From: Euptelea pleiosperma
Taxonomy: Eukaryota; Streptophyta; Magnoliopsida; Ranunculales; Eupteleaceae
Length of the DNA: 64,000 nucleotides
NCBI GenBank assembly: GCA_035048495.1
Contig: CM068545.1
Location: 15,955,702 to 16,019,701 of the forward strand
Direction: 5' to 3'
Made by a program: the position numbers and the translations under genes. Under the pieces are notes generated by a model. The model did no database searches and was not told where the DNA came from. It saw only the letters and a list, made by a program, of their open reading frames with translations. Of this stretch, positions 21,854 through 33,464 are shown in pieces (position 1 is the first letter of the stretch; the number at the start of each line of letters is the position of its first letter).

Positions 21854-24800
21854 ATGGATAAACCCACTCCCGTAGAAAATGTATCATCTGCACAAGCAGT
21901 GTTACTGGGGGCTTTGGCCCCTGGTGTGAACGTGGGTCTTCTTTGATCCCTCACCTTTTACAGTTAATAATTAGTTATGTTAGTTGGTTTTTTCAGTTAA
22001 GTTAGTTTCTTGTGTTCCTTAATCTTTTCAGGGTCCCACATGGTCTGTGCTGAAGATCACGTTCTTGATGCTGGGTGTATCTCTTGCTGCAATTCTGGGT
22101 CTAGCCTTCTCTTCTAGTGACTCCACTATGATAATTCATGTTCTGTTTCTTGTTCTAATATCTGGGGTGCTGTTTTTCCTCCTTACCAGGTACTTGTTTC
22201 TTATCTTTGATTGAATTTGAGTCGTTGTTTATATTCAGAGGTAAACGAAGAGCCTGTTTGGAAGACCATTTTGCACCAGGAAAATGGCATTTTTTTTGCA
22301 TGAAAAACCTTTTATATTACAATCTTTTTTTCCAGTGCAAAAATGGCTATCCAAACAGACCATAAATGTCGAATGAGTATTGAGGGTCAGGTTTTCTGGG
22401 TATTGTGTTTGTTATCGAAACTATTTTGGCTTGCATTGCTTGTTTGATTTTGTTGGAAATTTAAACATTAGATAGAGAAGAACTTGTCTGAGTCCTAGCA
22501 GAATAGGTCTCAAACTGTACGAAATGTTGGATGATATTGCCGTAGCATCAAAGTGGTAAGTTTGGGCCTGAAATTTGATCAATTGTTGTCATTATGAGTA
22601 TAAGAAATGCGCCCGCTGTTCATTCTACGACTCATTAGTTCTACCTTATTCCATTGCACTCGGATATCGATCCTGCTCAATTGCATATTCCCTACTCAGC
22701 TGATCAATTGCGAGTATTCTGTCTCAAATACTAATTCAAAAGCAACCTCAAATTTGACCTATCTTCTGGCGATAATCATTTTTTAATGCCGGCCCTCAAA
22801 ACCTTTGGGTTCTTAGATTGTGAATCACTTGTATGACGATTCGGGATTGTTATTGTACGTACTCATTATTTCCTTTTTTTTCTCCCTCTTGGGACGCAAA
22901 TAAGGGCTGCCAATCTTCCCATTATTCGTTTGTCATCATGGGGTCTTTTACCTTCTGCTAAAAAGGTACCTTCTAAGGCTTGCGTTTTGTATGGAAAAAT
23001 GTCCTCTTCTTATACTTTCACTTTCTTCTTTTTTCTCTTTTTTTTCTCCGGGTCACAAGCACTTACCTTCTGCATGTATATAGATGTAGGTTTGCCCCCT
23101 TTTCTTCTTGTGATGCTTTCTCTTCTCCTCCATTTTTTTTTTCGTTTCAAGATTAACTCAAATACCCCATGTTGTTCCCATGGCTGTAAATCGGGCCAGG
23201 CTCTGGTCTATATTTTTGTGAGCTTCTTGACAGGTAGAAGATCTGGGCTGCTCTTCTTCGACAGCCGTGCAACTTCGTTTCAGTCACACATTGTCCTTGG
23301 CATCCAAACACGTGCAAAGCCAGAGGCTGTAGGGGCTGAGGACCAAACTGGTGTACTCCCAATCAAGAGCCCAAATAGGAGAACGGGCGCCTTATTAGTA
23401 GCATTAGCCATCTGCAATAGCCATTTAGAATTTCTCAAAAAACATCCTCACCCACTGTGGACCAATCCTTTCTTTTTTGTCCATCTTCCCTTCAAGAAAA
23501 ATAATGACATAAACCCACAAAAGCCAGCCACAAAGGTATTGGTCGGAGGGATCTTACTTTCTTCTGTAAGGTATTCAATTACATACAAGTAATCCAACTT
23601 GGACATGAAGGAAAATTTAAAGCTAGTAGGTGAAGGTAAAAGATCAGAATTGGAAGAAGCCATGTGCGGCGTGTTCTGTCCCCTTATCTTTCTTTAATTT
23701 GCTGTTTTCCTTTTGAATAGTTATATTATACTAGGCAAAATGTTGTTGACCAAAAATTGCATGTCCGAGGCTCGGGCCTTTCTTCTCCTTTTTGCCCCTC
23801 TTCTCAAGGACGTTCCCCAATGTTATGTTGGTCCGGGTGAAACTATTCCCACTTATCGGTCTATATTGTGCTATTCTATGCATAAAACTTGTGTTATCTA
23901 ACTAACGCATAACCTATCACCATCATTCAGGTATCAGGCGTAAGGCTAGACACATATGCGTGAGCATATGCTGATCATCCCTAACTGGATATGGTGGTGA
24001 TGTAGGTAAACTGAGTCTTCCTAGTTTTCGGTGGTTCATCGATGTCTCATTTTCTGGTGTGTAGGATCCACAGTTAGTGACAACCACTGAGCATACTGGT
24101 CAAGGTAATGAACAAAGCATACTGTTCAAGGATTGCCTAGTTACAGTACTCTGATAAAGGAAAACATAAATAGGTTCAAGACTTAGGAAAAGACCAGGAA
24201 TTTAGCTTAGAGAATATACTATGGGATAAGTAAAATAGATTTTTTTTTTATAAGTAAAATAGATTCAAGGCTCTGACACCAAGATTTGTAGATAAGTAAC
24301 AAAACTAAAAAGATGAGATGCAAGACTTAAGTGATGACTCGAGAGGTCTGGACAGCTCCCAGGTTATGTCTCTCTTTAAGGACTTCGGGGCCTTTTATGG
24401 GCATCAAACTCCAAATCTTATAAAATACAACACAATAGTTGATAAAAATTGGACTTCAAATCTTATAAAATACAACACAATAGCTAATAAATACTAGATT
24501 CCAAATCTTATAAAACACAACACAATAGCTGATAAACATCGGACTCCTAGAAATATAAAAAGATAAGTGCTCTTTATTCATCATAGTATTCTAACCATAA
24601 CACAAAAGGAGAGTCTGGTGTATTAGGAGCAGGAGGTCCATTCCTTTCCAACCATGAGATCATGTGATAAAAAAATCAGTCTGACAACGGGTGTCGTCAA
24701 TCAGCAAAAGGATACCATGATGTCACTATGGATGTCAAAAGGAGTGCGATTGTTGAGTTGTCACATTTCTACCTTAAAGTATTCCCAAGCTGCTGGATGG

Positions 24801-27800
24801 TGTTCTCAGTGAGTGGCCAAATTGAACCAGTTGTATGATTGGATTCCTACCGTTGGATGATAGATAAGATAATTCTCTGTGGAATTAGATATGAATTTGC
24901 ACTGGTTATGAAGTTTATTGGCGTATGGGTAATCGGTAAAGGCTTTTGAAAAATGTAGTTTTTGAGGGAAAATTCTAAGTCGAAAAACATGGATCTTAGA
25001 TCACTCTTTCATGTATTTTTATATGGGTCGGGCTCAGGGGACCCCCTTTTTTCTTACCCCTCTCGTGTTCGTGTGCTTGGCCATGGATTTCAAGAATCCA
25101 ACGGTGGTTGTCAGCGTCGAGCTGGCATCACTTTTTCACTTTTTGGGGTGTTGACAACCACCGTTGGATTCGTGAAATCCATGGCCGAGCGCGCGAACAC
25201 CGAGAGGGGTCAGAAAAAGGGGGTCCTCGGAGCCTGAGCCTGAGCCTTTTTATATATGATGTTACAAGAATCAAGGGAAGATTACAAGGGAGATTTCCAA
25301 AATTAAGGGGTTGTACACAAGTTTCCAATAACGACTAGCTCAAGGTAAGGATGAGGATAACAATTAAGGTAAGAAAGGGACCAAGGAGTTAGTGGTAGTG
25401 GTCGACGGGGATGCGTGCCATCATGTGATCAAGGGGAAAGCTTCGGGGTCTATTGATCACTTTCATTCTTATCACAGAGAAGCAATTGGTAGTGGTGTAA
25501 GGCGAGGTTTGTTCAATGGAGAGAGCTAAGAAGGTGTACCTGAATGCTAGCCCCTCGTCGAGTGACATGCCAGCTAGAGTATCTCGTGAGTTGCAAAGGC
25601 TGGCATGTCAATTTAATTCGCTTGATGTGTTGGGTGTTGGTTGTTGTAGGAAAGGGAGGAAGGTGTGTGGTGCTTAATGAAGACAGAGATTTTGTCTTGG
25701 AATGTTAGAGGATTGGGGAGTAAGGAGAGAACGGTGGTTGTGAAGAGTATCATTAGAAGATGGGGAGACAAGGTGGTGACTCTCTAAGAAACCAAACTTG
25801 AGAAGATGGAGGCTAGGGACATCAAAGAGCTTTACGGGTTTAAGGACTTTGGGTGGCACGATCTTTTGGTTATTGGCCTTTCTAGTAGTGTGGTCATTTT
25901 TTGGGACAGTAGCTTTCTGGATGCTAGAAATGTAGTTGCGGGTGCTTTCTCAGTGTCAGTTTTATGCAAGAGTGTGGGGGAGCAGTTTACTTGGGTGTTG
26001 TCTAGGGTGTATGGTTCTATAGAGGAGCTCTCGGGCCCAATTCTAGGAGGAGTTGGACAATGTGGCGGGCCTTTGGGATTATCCACAGTGTATTGGAAGG
26101 GATTTCAATGTCCTTCGGTTCTCTCACGAGAAAAATGGAGGGAGCAGGGTGATTAGGTGTATGATGGAGTTCAACGCTTTTATTAATCGAAACTTTCTTT
26201 TGGATCTTCTTATGGGCGGACATAAGTGTACGTGGTCCAATAATCAAGACATTCCCATCCTTTGCAGGTTGGATAGATTTTTGGTCTCGGGTAGATGGGA
26301 GGATCATTATCCAAGGCTGTTTCAGGTGGTGAATCTGGTGATTCCTAGACCGACTTCAGATCATGTGCCTCTTGTGCTAGATTGTGATGAGATTTCTAGT
26401 CGTCCATCCCCTTTTCGCTTAGAGAGTATGTGGTTGTCTTGTTTTAAGTTCAAGGAGAAAGTGAAGGAATGGTGGAATAGCTTTTCTTTCAATGGGAGAG
26501 CATGGGAGATTTTTAAGCGGAAGCTTAGAAACCTTTAAAAGAAGATTAAGCAATGGAACGGAGAGGAGTTTGGCAGGATAGATCAGAAGAAGGGATTTGT
26601 TCTAGAGGAGATTTTGTTGATTGACAAGGAGGAGGATCGTCCTTGTCTTTGGAAGAACATTGCAAGAGAGTCAATCTCAAGGCGGAATATCAATACATAG
26701 TGAAGATGGAGGAGATTAGCTGAAAACAGAAATCTAGGGCTAGGTAGTTGAAGGGGGGCAACAATAACATGAAGTTTTTCCATAAGATGACAAATGCTCA
26801 CAAGAGGAGTAACCATTTTGCCCGTCGTGAGATTGATGGGAATGCTATGGAGATGAGGAGAGTATTAGGGAGTGGTAGATTTCTATTATGAGTTGTACAC
26901 CGAGAGGCCCCTTATAGACCTCTATTGGATGGCCTTCATTTTGACTATATCAATCTCGAGGATAGAGATTGGGTGGAGTGACTTTCCAGGAGGAGATTTT
27001 GGTTTCATTTCATCCTTGACAGGAAATAAATCCCTGGGGCCCGATGGTTTTACTTTGGCTTTCTTTAAGCAGTGTTAGGTTGTGGTTGGGGCAGATTTTA
27101 TGAAGGTGGTGGGAGAGTTCTATGGGGATGGATTTTTGGATTATACTTCCAATAGCACATTTGTTGTTTTAATTCCTAAGAATCAAGGGGTTGAGATATC
27201 TCAGGGTATAGGCCTATTAGTTTGGTGGGAAGTGTGTATAAGATCTTAGTTAAGACACTCGCGAATAGGGCTTGTAGGGTTTTGGCTTATGTGATTTTGC
27301 CAACCCAAGGAGCCTTTGTGAGGGGTAGACAGATCTTGGATGTGTTCTATTAGAAAATGAGTGTATTGACTCCAGGAAGGAGGCAAGGGTCTCGTGGATT
27401 ATCTGCAAGATAGATATCGAGAAGGCATATAACCATGTTAATTGGAGTTTTTTGGACTATATGCTCGGTAGAATGGGTTTCGGGTTGAAGTGGAGGAGGT
27501 GGATTTGGAGATGTATTTCCTCGACGTCTTCTCTATTCTAGTCAACGGGGCCCCTCCGGGTTACTTAGGAAGTTCGAGGGGGCTTAGACAAGGGGATCCA
27601 TTGTCGCTTTATTTGTTCATCATAGTGGCGGAAGCGTTACGAAGAATGATTTCGAGAAGTATGGAAAGAACAGAGTTAGTAGGCTTTGAGGTGGGTGAAG
27701 GGTTCCGACGATATCCCACCTCCAGTTTGCGGATGATAACCTTTTCTTCCTAGGGACTTCTTCCCTTCAACTTAGTTTTTTGAAAGGGCTTCTATGTTGT

Positions 27801-30800
27801 TTGAAGTTGTTCCAGGGTTACTTGTCAATATGGCCAAGAGTAAGGTGTTTGGGGTAGGGGAAGTGGTGAATACAACAGATTTGGCAAGCATTCTGGGTCA
27901 TGGTTCAAGGTGACTGGTTTCGTTTCTGTGGTTTCGGTCCGAAACGGACCGAAACCAAGTGAAATTTTATGAATAAAAAATTGTTTTTTATCAGTTTCAG
28001 ACGAAACTTGGAGCCATGTTCTGGGCTAAGCTGTTTACCCACTCAGTATTTGGGGCTTCCTTTAGGTGTGAGCTACAAATAAAAGGCTTTTTGGGATCTT
28101 GTAATGGAAATATTCGGGAGCCGGTTGGCTACGTGGAAGACTAGATATCTCTCGATGGGGGACAATTGGTGTTAATCAAGCATTGTCTTTCCAGCTTGCC
28201 CATTTACTATTTTTCGCTTTTTTCCATACCAAAGTGTATTGGGAAGGCTCTAGAGAAGATCATGAGGGATTTCTTTTTTTGATAAGTATAAAAATGTATT
28301 AAAAAAAAGCTAAAGCTGAATCGAACTATAAGGAACCCAGCAATAGAGGTCGAGATGACCTACTACAATTTGAGTCCAAAAAAGAAAGGAAAGATGCGTT
28401 GAAAAATAAGTCAAACGCTAACACCATTCATCCCTAGAACACAAGATCCCAACGAAATACAAAATCTTCAAATAAAAGCCTTCTACACTCTCGGAACACC
28501 TTCGATCACAAAAACACCGTTCATTTAATACTAGCTTGTGGAGGAAGGTGATTGCGGGTCAATATGGGGTTTCAGTTTTGACTGGGATGGGAGAATCGTG
28601 AATTCGGCTAATGGGTGTAGCGTGTGGAGGGGGGTCATGAAGATTTTTGCAAATTTTTTCGAAGGGGTGATTTACAAGGCAGGTATTGGGGACAGGATTA
28701 GATTCTAGGAAGATACGTGGTGTGGAGATCATCTTCTTATGGAGGAGTTTCCGGGGCTCTTCCTCATTTCTGACAAGAAGAATTGCTCTATTAAGTTGTG
28801 TTATTCTCGGGACGGGGATGACTCGGCGTGGAGTCTTGGTTTCAGAAGAAGGCTTAATGATTGGGAAATTGAGGCCGTGTCTTGTCTTCTATCCCGTCTG
28901 CAAGAGTGTCATCTTTCTCCCTCGAAGCCAGATAAGCGTCTTTGGAGGTGCTCGAGAGATGGGCGTTTGTCGGTCCATTTTTTTTATAAGGTCTTAAGCA
29001 GTCCTTTTCGTGACAGTTGTTGCACGTGTGCGTTGGACTTGTGCAGTCCGTGTGTGTGTTGGGGATCCTTTGATATACATTGTTAAGTCTCCCTCTATCA
29101 GCTTAAGCTTTTAGAGTAAAGTGGACAATAGTTACCCGACTTCTTTTGTTTGGGGATCTAAGTTGCCTTCCAAGATAGGTTTTATCTTATGGACGACATC
29201 TCTAGACAAGATATTAACGATAGATCACTTGATTCCCAGAAGGATCATTATTGTTGATTTTTTCTCGATGTGCAAACATAGCGAAGAATCGGTCAATCAT
29301 CTCCTTCTGCATTGCGATGTGGCAAGAGCAACCTAGATGCCGTTTTTTTGCAGATTTTGGGATGACTGGTGATGCCCAATTCTTTGTTGATTCTTGCTTC
29401 TAGTTGGTATACGTTGGCCTTATCTTCTAGAGGGCGGGTGTTATGGCGCATGCTCCCATTTGCGGTATGCTGGAGTCTCTAGAAGGAAAGAAACCTTGAG
29501 TTTTTAAGGAAAGAAGGAGGAGGTGGGGAGCATCATTTTAAACATCAAGGCCAGTAGTCTATTTTTTGAGGAATTTGTGTTCTGATGAAATCTTTTGTGC
29601 TCGAGAGAAGGGGCTTAGCTTTATTTCTTTTTGTTTGTCTTGGAGGTTTTGCTTTTAGTAGGTCATCTCGACTTCTTTGGCTGCTATTGTATTCTTTTTG
29701 GCCCGCAATAAATTCTACACTTATCAAAAAAAAAGTTTATGGTTGTAATCACACTTATTATGTGCTTCCGTATGAACAGTTGAACACATGAATATATTCG
29801 AGTCCCTATGGTCTTGTATTCTGGGGGACGCCAATATTCTCCATATGCACTATTTTGAATGCTTCATTAAATTCTGTTATCGGTGGGTGGACAATTATTT
29901 GTTGGCATGTGCTTATATTGCATTCACATGTGGCCGCATTATTGTATCCAGCTGCAGGCGAGCATGTTCGAAACTTTTCCGAATAATATATTTTTGTATC
30001 CTCTCATAAAGTATCAGTGCTATATGTGGTGGAAGTGTAAACTCATTTTGCCAATCCTCATTTCAATGACCACTAAGAAATCCTAGCAATGCACTATTTA
30101 TTATGTGTTTAATCTTTGGGTACCATACTTTCTTACATCAAAGTAGTTATTCAAAGTTGAACCTTATTTGAAGAAAAATGTTATTATTATGTAGTAATCT
30201 GAGATAATTGGAAAAAGGGCAATTCAGGTCCAGTATTTCAGCACAGTTTGTGAGTTGAAGTCCGGGGAGTCATTCAGCTTTTGCTGATGGATATTGTTTC
30301 TGCCTGAGCTTAAACAAAACTTCACTTGTAAAATAATCCAAACTGTTAAAGAGAACTCCTATAATGAGAAACTGTTTGAAATTGACCACATAAACCAGCA
30401 TATATTAAATCATCCAATCTTACTGGTAAAAAAATGAACTTTCCGTTATTGGAATCCACTCTAAATTATGGATGTTCCCTTATTGCATGAAAAAAAGAAG
30501 TCAATAATTTTGAGCATCAATTTTCCCTTCCGAGCAATTGTGTTTCCACAAAAATTTAATGGCAAGGAGAGATATTCCCCATGGTCAATCTCTCAACTGA
30601 GGCCGTTTTTCACCCTCTGTTCTTACTTTCCAAATGACCACATTTCTGCTGTGGTGCCTTGGTGATCCACACATTTTGACATATAATATAACGTCTGAAG
30701 CTGAAATCAAGGAACTATAGACAAGATCTTGTCACAAAGACTGGATTTCTCTTACTATAGTATGATGTTTGAAGTTTCAATAGATGCGCAATGTGCATTT

Positions 30801-31135
30801 GGACTTCGGAGATATTGATGTTCTTATGGTTCGATGATGACCTTTCTGAAGCACAAGTTATGATACATTTGAGCTTGGGCTTTCCTCTTTAACTTTTAAG
30901 AACATTCTGAACGAAAATGAAAGCTAGAACCATCACATTAAAACAGTAGAGGCATATGAACTATATGCTTTGGTGGTGTTTGTTATGGAGGTTGCCTTAA
31001 CGCTTGCTTTTTTTTTTTTATGGATTTTGCAGTTTTCTTGCAGAGACGGGGATGGTGTCAGTTGAACAGCAAATTCAGGAGATGGGCCTGGGGCCAAGGC
31101 CAAAAAATCGTGTCGAACCAAGCAAGGAGAGCTAA
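21854..31135 (+). CDS. Pkr1-family small ER membrane protein, 3 exons, 112 aa
   Basis: Exons 21854-21931, 22032-22189 and 31033-31135 join in phase (0, then 2) with GT-AG introns of 100 and 8843 bp. The protein starts [20 protein letters not shown], then has ALAPGVNGPTW. Two hydrophobic helices follow, at about residues 32-51 ([19 protein letters not shown]) and 57-77 ([18 protein letters not shown]). The tail [19 protein letters not shown] is charged and ends at a TAA. Length, two-helix hairpin and the tryptophan before helix 1 fit the Pkr1 family, whose yeast member is an ER protein needed for assembly of the V-ATPase membrane sector. Function in plants is inferred from that homology. The size of intron 2 is unusual for such a small gene and is partly explained by an inserted LINE. 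Upstream MITEs may influence expression. Confidence 0.75.
22253..22365. repeat. short MITE in Pkr1-family intron 2
   Basis: Ends agcctgtttggaagacc and gctatccaaacagacc are inverted, with inner arms cattttgcac / gtgcaaaaatgg. About 110 bp. The end sequence resembles the GGG(C/T)NTTTGG type of plant Tourist/hAT MITEs. No clear target duplication was seen. Confidence 0.6.
22366..24225 (+). other. Pkr1-family intron 2, unassigned part
   Basis: T-rich intron sequence. A 220-codon + strand ORF at 22930-23592 and shorter - strand frames opposite it have skewed composition (F/S/L runs) and no recognisable domain, so they are not called as genes. Nothing else is seen. Confidence 0.5.
24226..24265. 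mobile_element. 16-bp direct repeats separated only by a T run
   Basis: ATAAGTAAAATAGATT occurs at 24226-24241 and again at 24250-24265 with only eight T residues between. This is the footprint expected if target-primed reverse transcription copied only a poly(A) tail (antisense) before the target duplication closed. A simple tandem slip is the alternative. Confidence 0.5.
24268..24610 (-). repeat. possible LTR remnant with 45-bp tandem repeats
   Basis: On the - strand TGGTGTCAGAGCC lies just inside the left end, resembling the tRNA-Met primer-binding site of plant copia elements, so the sequence to its right may be an antisense LTR. Inside it a 45-bp unit (ccaaatcttataaaatacaa, cacaatagctgataaa...) is repeated three times at 24407-24541 with few differences. 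No internal domains or second LTR were recognised. Right boundary uncertain. Confidence 0.4.
25019..25247. repeat. foldback element, family B, complete copy
   Basis: Ends atgggtcgggctcagg(gg)acc and ggtcctcggagcctgagcct are inverted. Inner arms are gccatggatttcaagaatcc / ggattcgtgaaatccatggc and aacggtggttgtc / gacaaccaccgtt. About 230 bp with a central CTTTTTCACTTTTTG. Related copies at 2411-2625 (truncated) and 32483-32690 share the GGCTCAGGGGACC-type end. Confidence 0.75.
27898..28018. mobile_element. 121-bp MITE inserted in LINE-A
   Basis: TTCTGGG flanks it on both sides (27891-27897 and 28019-28025). The ends tcatggttcaagg and cttggagccatg are inverted, with further pairing of gtttcggtccg around the centre. 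Reading across the empty site restores the LINE text ([11 protein letters not shown] follows shortly), which supports a genuine insertion. The 7-8 bp duplication suggests the hAT superfamily. Confidence 0.65.
28268..28545 (-). mobile_element. 5'-truncated LINE 3' end inserted in LINE-A
   Basis: On the - strand it ends ...atacttatcaaaaaaag and contains GTAGGTCATCTCGACCTC, the same 3' signature as the other LINE copies in this window, but in antisense to LINE-A. It interrupts LINE-A between EKIMRDFF and [12 protein letters not shown]. About 50 codons of the normal LINE text are missing there, so the insertion came with a deletion. Left edge clear, right edge approximate. Confidence 0.65.
29734..31032 (+). 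other. Pkr1-family intron 2, last part
   Basis: AT-rich intron sequence after the LINE poly(A), ending with the T-run and acceptor ttttgcag at 31032. No repeat or coding segment is recognised. Confidence 0.5.
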
Positions 31136-32165
31136 TGGTACTATCTGTTTTATATACAGCATTTAGAATTAGAGGCATCAAGAAGTTTCAGAAAAGGCCT
31201 TTGGAGGCCATTTTTACTAATTTGGATGAGATACACACATACAATTTTGGTTATGCATGCAGCCAATAAGAAGATAAAAAGAAAAAGAAGAAGAAATGTT
31301 CAGAAATAGTTTCCCAAAGAGTCTACATTGTTGCATGAAGGAAACTCAATGGTAGTGGCTGCATTTCTTAGTCTCCCTTGGGCGGCTCCTTTGGTTTGCC
31401 CTTCTTGGGCTTCATGAAGCAGAAACACGAACAGCACGGACACTGAAACAAGAACTTCATTGCTTTGTTTTCTGTTATCGAAAACCTTCAAACTCGCAGT
31501 ATTATATGGAAGAGCATCCTTGGGTTTATCTTTGTTAAATTATCGTTCATGCATCGGGTGCCATTCGTGTCACTTTCATAAGAAAAAGATGCCAGGAAGG
31601 CTGGTGGGGTGGGGTTAGCCATTATTAAGACCATTGGTTCTTTTGGGCCATGTTGGCCACTAAAGATAAAAGAGGAGCTCTTTTTGTTGTCTTTCTTCCT
31701 AAGAAAAAGATTGCTGGGTTGGCAAGCAATAAAGCACAAAGATGATATATTCCAAAGGGGGTGAATTTTTTTCCCCTTTATTCCTTAGCTGATCAATCAA
31801 AATAACAGCTAAAGTGGGTTATTTAATTGAGGAAACATATCATGAAACTATGGTTCATCAGTCTCGCGTGGCCCATCAACTCATCGGTTGGGAAAACCAA
31901 TCGATGGGCCACATCATGGATGGAGCATAGACCAAAATCGTAGATTGAATGGACGATCGTAATCATTGAAAATAGAGGTAAAACTTGATTGCTAAACCAA
32001 AAGGTTTTAATGGCTGTGATTTGGATTAAAGAAAAACCAGAAATTGGCCTCTCAGAAATCTCCTGATCTATATGATTGTTTGGATGCGATGCAGTCCAAA
32101 AGTTGGCCCACCAACATCTTTGTTATCTCATTCTTCTTTCTTGCTTTGCTTAGAAGCTAAATTAG
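31136..32165 (+). other. 3' untranslated region and flank of the Pkr1-family gene
   Basis: The likely 3'UTR follows the TAA at 31133-31135. An aagaagataaaaagaaaaag stretch lies at about 31268. No gene is recognised; antisense ORFs at 31300-31739 lack family features. Confidence 0.45.
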
Positions 32166-32169
32166 CATC

Positions 32170-32790
32170 TATGCAGTAATTTATTTATTTTTTGACATGG
32201 CTGCTTTGCCCTGTAAAAGTAGGGAGAAACTGTGTTTTTTCAACCTACAAGGCGACTTTTATGCCTCAATTATTGGCGTTGCACGATTTAGTCTGAGCCT
32301 ACTCATGTGGTGAATGGACGCTGGTCCTTGTGTGGGCCACCTCCTGCTTAGTCGTGGACAGCCTCTGATTTGAAATCTGACTTAGAAAAAGTTCATGATT
32401 AACAAAAATATTCATGCACGGGCATGCCATGCAAGGGTCTGTCATGGATTTTTTTTTCTTTTTTTTTTCAACATTTTGTAAATTGATCAGGCTCAGGGGA
32501 CCACTATTTTTGACACCCATTTTGGCGTACCCACATAGAAGATGAATCAATGGCTGATTTTTGGTGAGGATGATCATCCTCACCATATAGATCACCCCAA
32601 CAAAAAACAGCCATTGATTCATCTTGCGTATGCCAAAATGGGTGTAAAAAAATGGGGGTCCCTCGAGCCCGACCCGAAATATTGAGAATTACCAAAAAAA
32701 AGTGGAAAATGCTACGCTGAGGATAACAGAAAAAAAAAAATGTATATAATTGAGGCCATTGACCATTGGATTGAAGAGATCTACAGTCCA
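32170..32790. repeat. duplicated segment, copy 1 (filled site)
   Basis: It matches 36166-36560 in the same order: gctgctttgccctgtaaaag, ggcgacttttatgcctc, gctggtccttgtgtggg, gtggacagcctc, cagaaaaagttcatgatta-type text, caacattttgtaaat, gagaattaccaaaaaa, ttgaggccattgacca and agagatctacagtcc. The copies differ at roughly one base in ten (estimated by eye). This copy contains an extra foldback element that the other lacks. Confidence 0.8.
32483..32690. mobile_element. foldback element, family B, inserted in duplicated segment
   Basis: Ends gatcaggctcaggggaccac and gggggtccctcgagcccgac are inverted. Inner arms are tttgacacccattttggc / gccaaaatgggtgtaaa and agaagatgaatcaatggctg / cagccattgattcatctt. 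The equivalent place in the second segment (about 36428-36434) reads gtaaatatggagaattacc without it. Short aaat sequences on both sides may be the target duplication. Confidence 0.75.
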
Positions 32791-33115
32791 CGATGCTCTC
32801 TGGGTCCACTGACCACATGGATGTTTAAGCCCACCCCTTCAAGGGGGGGTGGACTAAGGGGCCCTTTGGCAACACACAAAAATAAGTAACTTTATTACTT
32901 TTATAAGCCGAAAAGTTAGTTTGGATGTGTTTCATATTTTAACTCTTGAAAAGTTAAAAACTATCTTAAAAATGAAGCTAAATTTTTTAGCTTTTAACTT
33001 CGAAGAGAAATTACTTCTCAAAAATTAGAATGCCTCCCGAGTAACTTCTAGAAGTAGAAGTGCTTTTACTTCTCGTTTCCAAACACCCCCTTAACATCTA
33101 TGCCCTCAGTGGGCC
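32791..33115. repeat. core MITE (GTAACAA-end type) split by a Tourist-like MITE
   Basis: tgggtccactgaccacatgg, atgtttaagcccacccctt and, after the insertion, acatctatgccctcagtggg form a short copy of the core's outer arms. The middle is replaced by the insert at 32858-33091. Confidence 0.6.
32858..33091. mobile_element. Tourist-like (PIF/Harbinger) MITE, 234 bp
   Basis: Ends ggggccctttggcaac and gtttccaaacaccccct are inverted. TAA flanks both sides (32855-32857 and 33092-33094), the 3-bp target preference of PIF/Harbinger elements. The interior is AT-rich with aagttaaaa/ttttaactt arms. No transposase is encoded. Confidence 0.75.
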
Positions 33116-33184
33116 CAGAGGGCAGTGATGAGTAAAAGTCACCCTATCAGGTCCTACTTTGTTACACCACGACCTACAAAAATC

Positions 33185-33346
33185 GGGACAAATCTAGTAT
33201 GCAACTGTTTACAGTGTAGTACTGTTGGATGTCCCTTGAAAAATGTGTTATTTCAAGGTTTTCAAAAAAAAAATTATAAATTAAAAACACATTTTTCAAG
33301 GAGCATTCAATGGTGAATACAAACAGTTGCATACTAGATGTGTCCC
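33185..33346. repeat. foldback element, GTAACAA cluster
   Basis: gggacaaatctagtatgcaa and ctgttt pair with aaacag and ttgcatactagatgtgtccc. An inner hairpin pairs cttgaaaaatgtg with cacatttttcaag. Related, more decayed text lies at 33800-34015. A further hairpin at 33382-33426 pairs accttgttacatcacg with cgtgatggaacaaggt. Confidence 0.75.
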
Positions 33347-33464
33347 AAAACTCGCTATACCTGACACAAAAAGGCATAAGTCTACCTTGTTACATCACGT
33401 TAGGCCGTGATGGAACAAGGTATACCTGACCTTTTTTGCACGATGGTGCGCGATTTTTTGTTAC

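Larger units (their letters stand above)
25330..29733 (+). pseudogene. L1-type LINE (LINE-A), full ORF2 order but broken, in Pkr1-family intron 2
   Basis: The end of ORF1 (a basic, cysteine-containing tail) stops at 25675-25677 and overlaps the ORF2 start (TAATG). ORF2 pieces in order: endonuclease ([39 protein letters not shown]); reverse transcriptase ([24 protein letters not shown], then [12 protein letters not shown] after a frameshift); and the C-terminal zinc-binding region ([18 protein letters not shown]-x-H...H-x-x-x-C). Many stops and shifts make it inactive. It ends tacacttatcaaaaaaaaa at about 29733, with the family's AGGTCATCTCGAC signature just before (29660-29673). Two later insertions sit inside it. 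The 5' limit is approximate; no target duplication was found. Confidence 0.8.

Noticed and set aside
22930..23592. 220-codon + strand ORF in the Pkr1-family intron 2
   Set aside because: Skewed F/S/L composition, T-run driven, no domain, no splice support. It lies within the intron of a well-supported gene.
23400..23663. antisense frame starting [15 protein letters not shown], considered as a retrocopied gene
   Set aside because: It looks protein-like at first sight, but no family could be recognised and the frame stops after 71 codons, so it was left as unassigned intron.
24407..24541. three 45-bp units considered as a CRISPR-like array
   Set aside because: Direct tandem repeats without spacers in a plant nuclear intron; not a CRISPR array.
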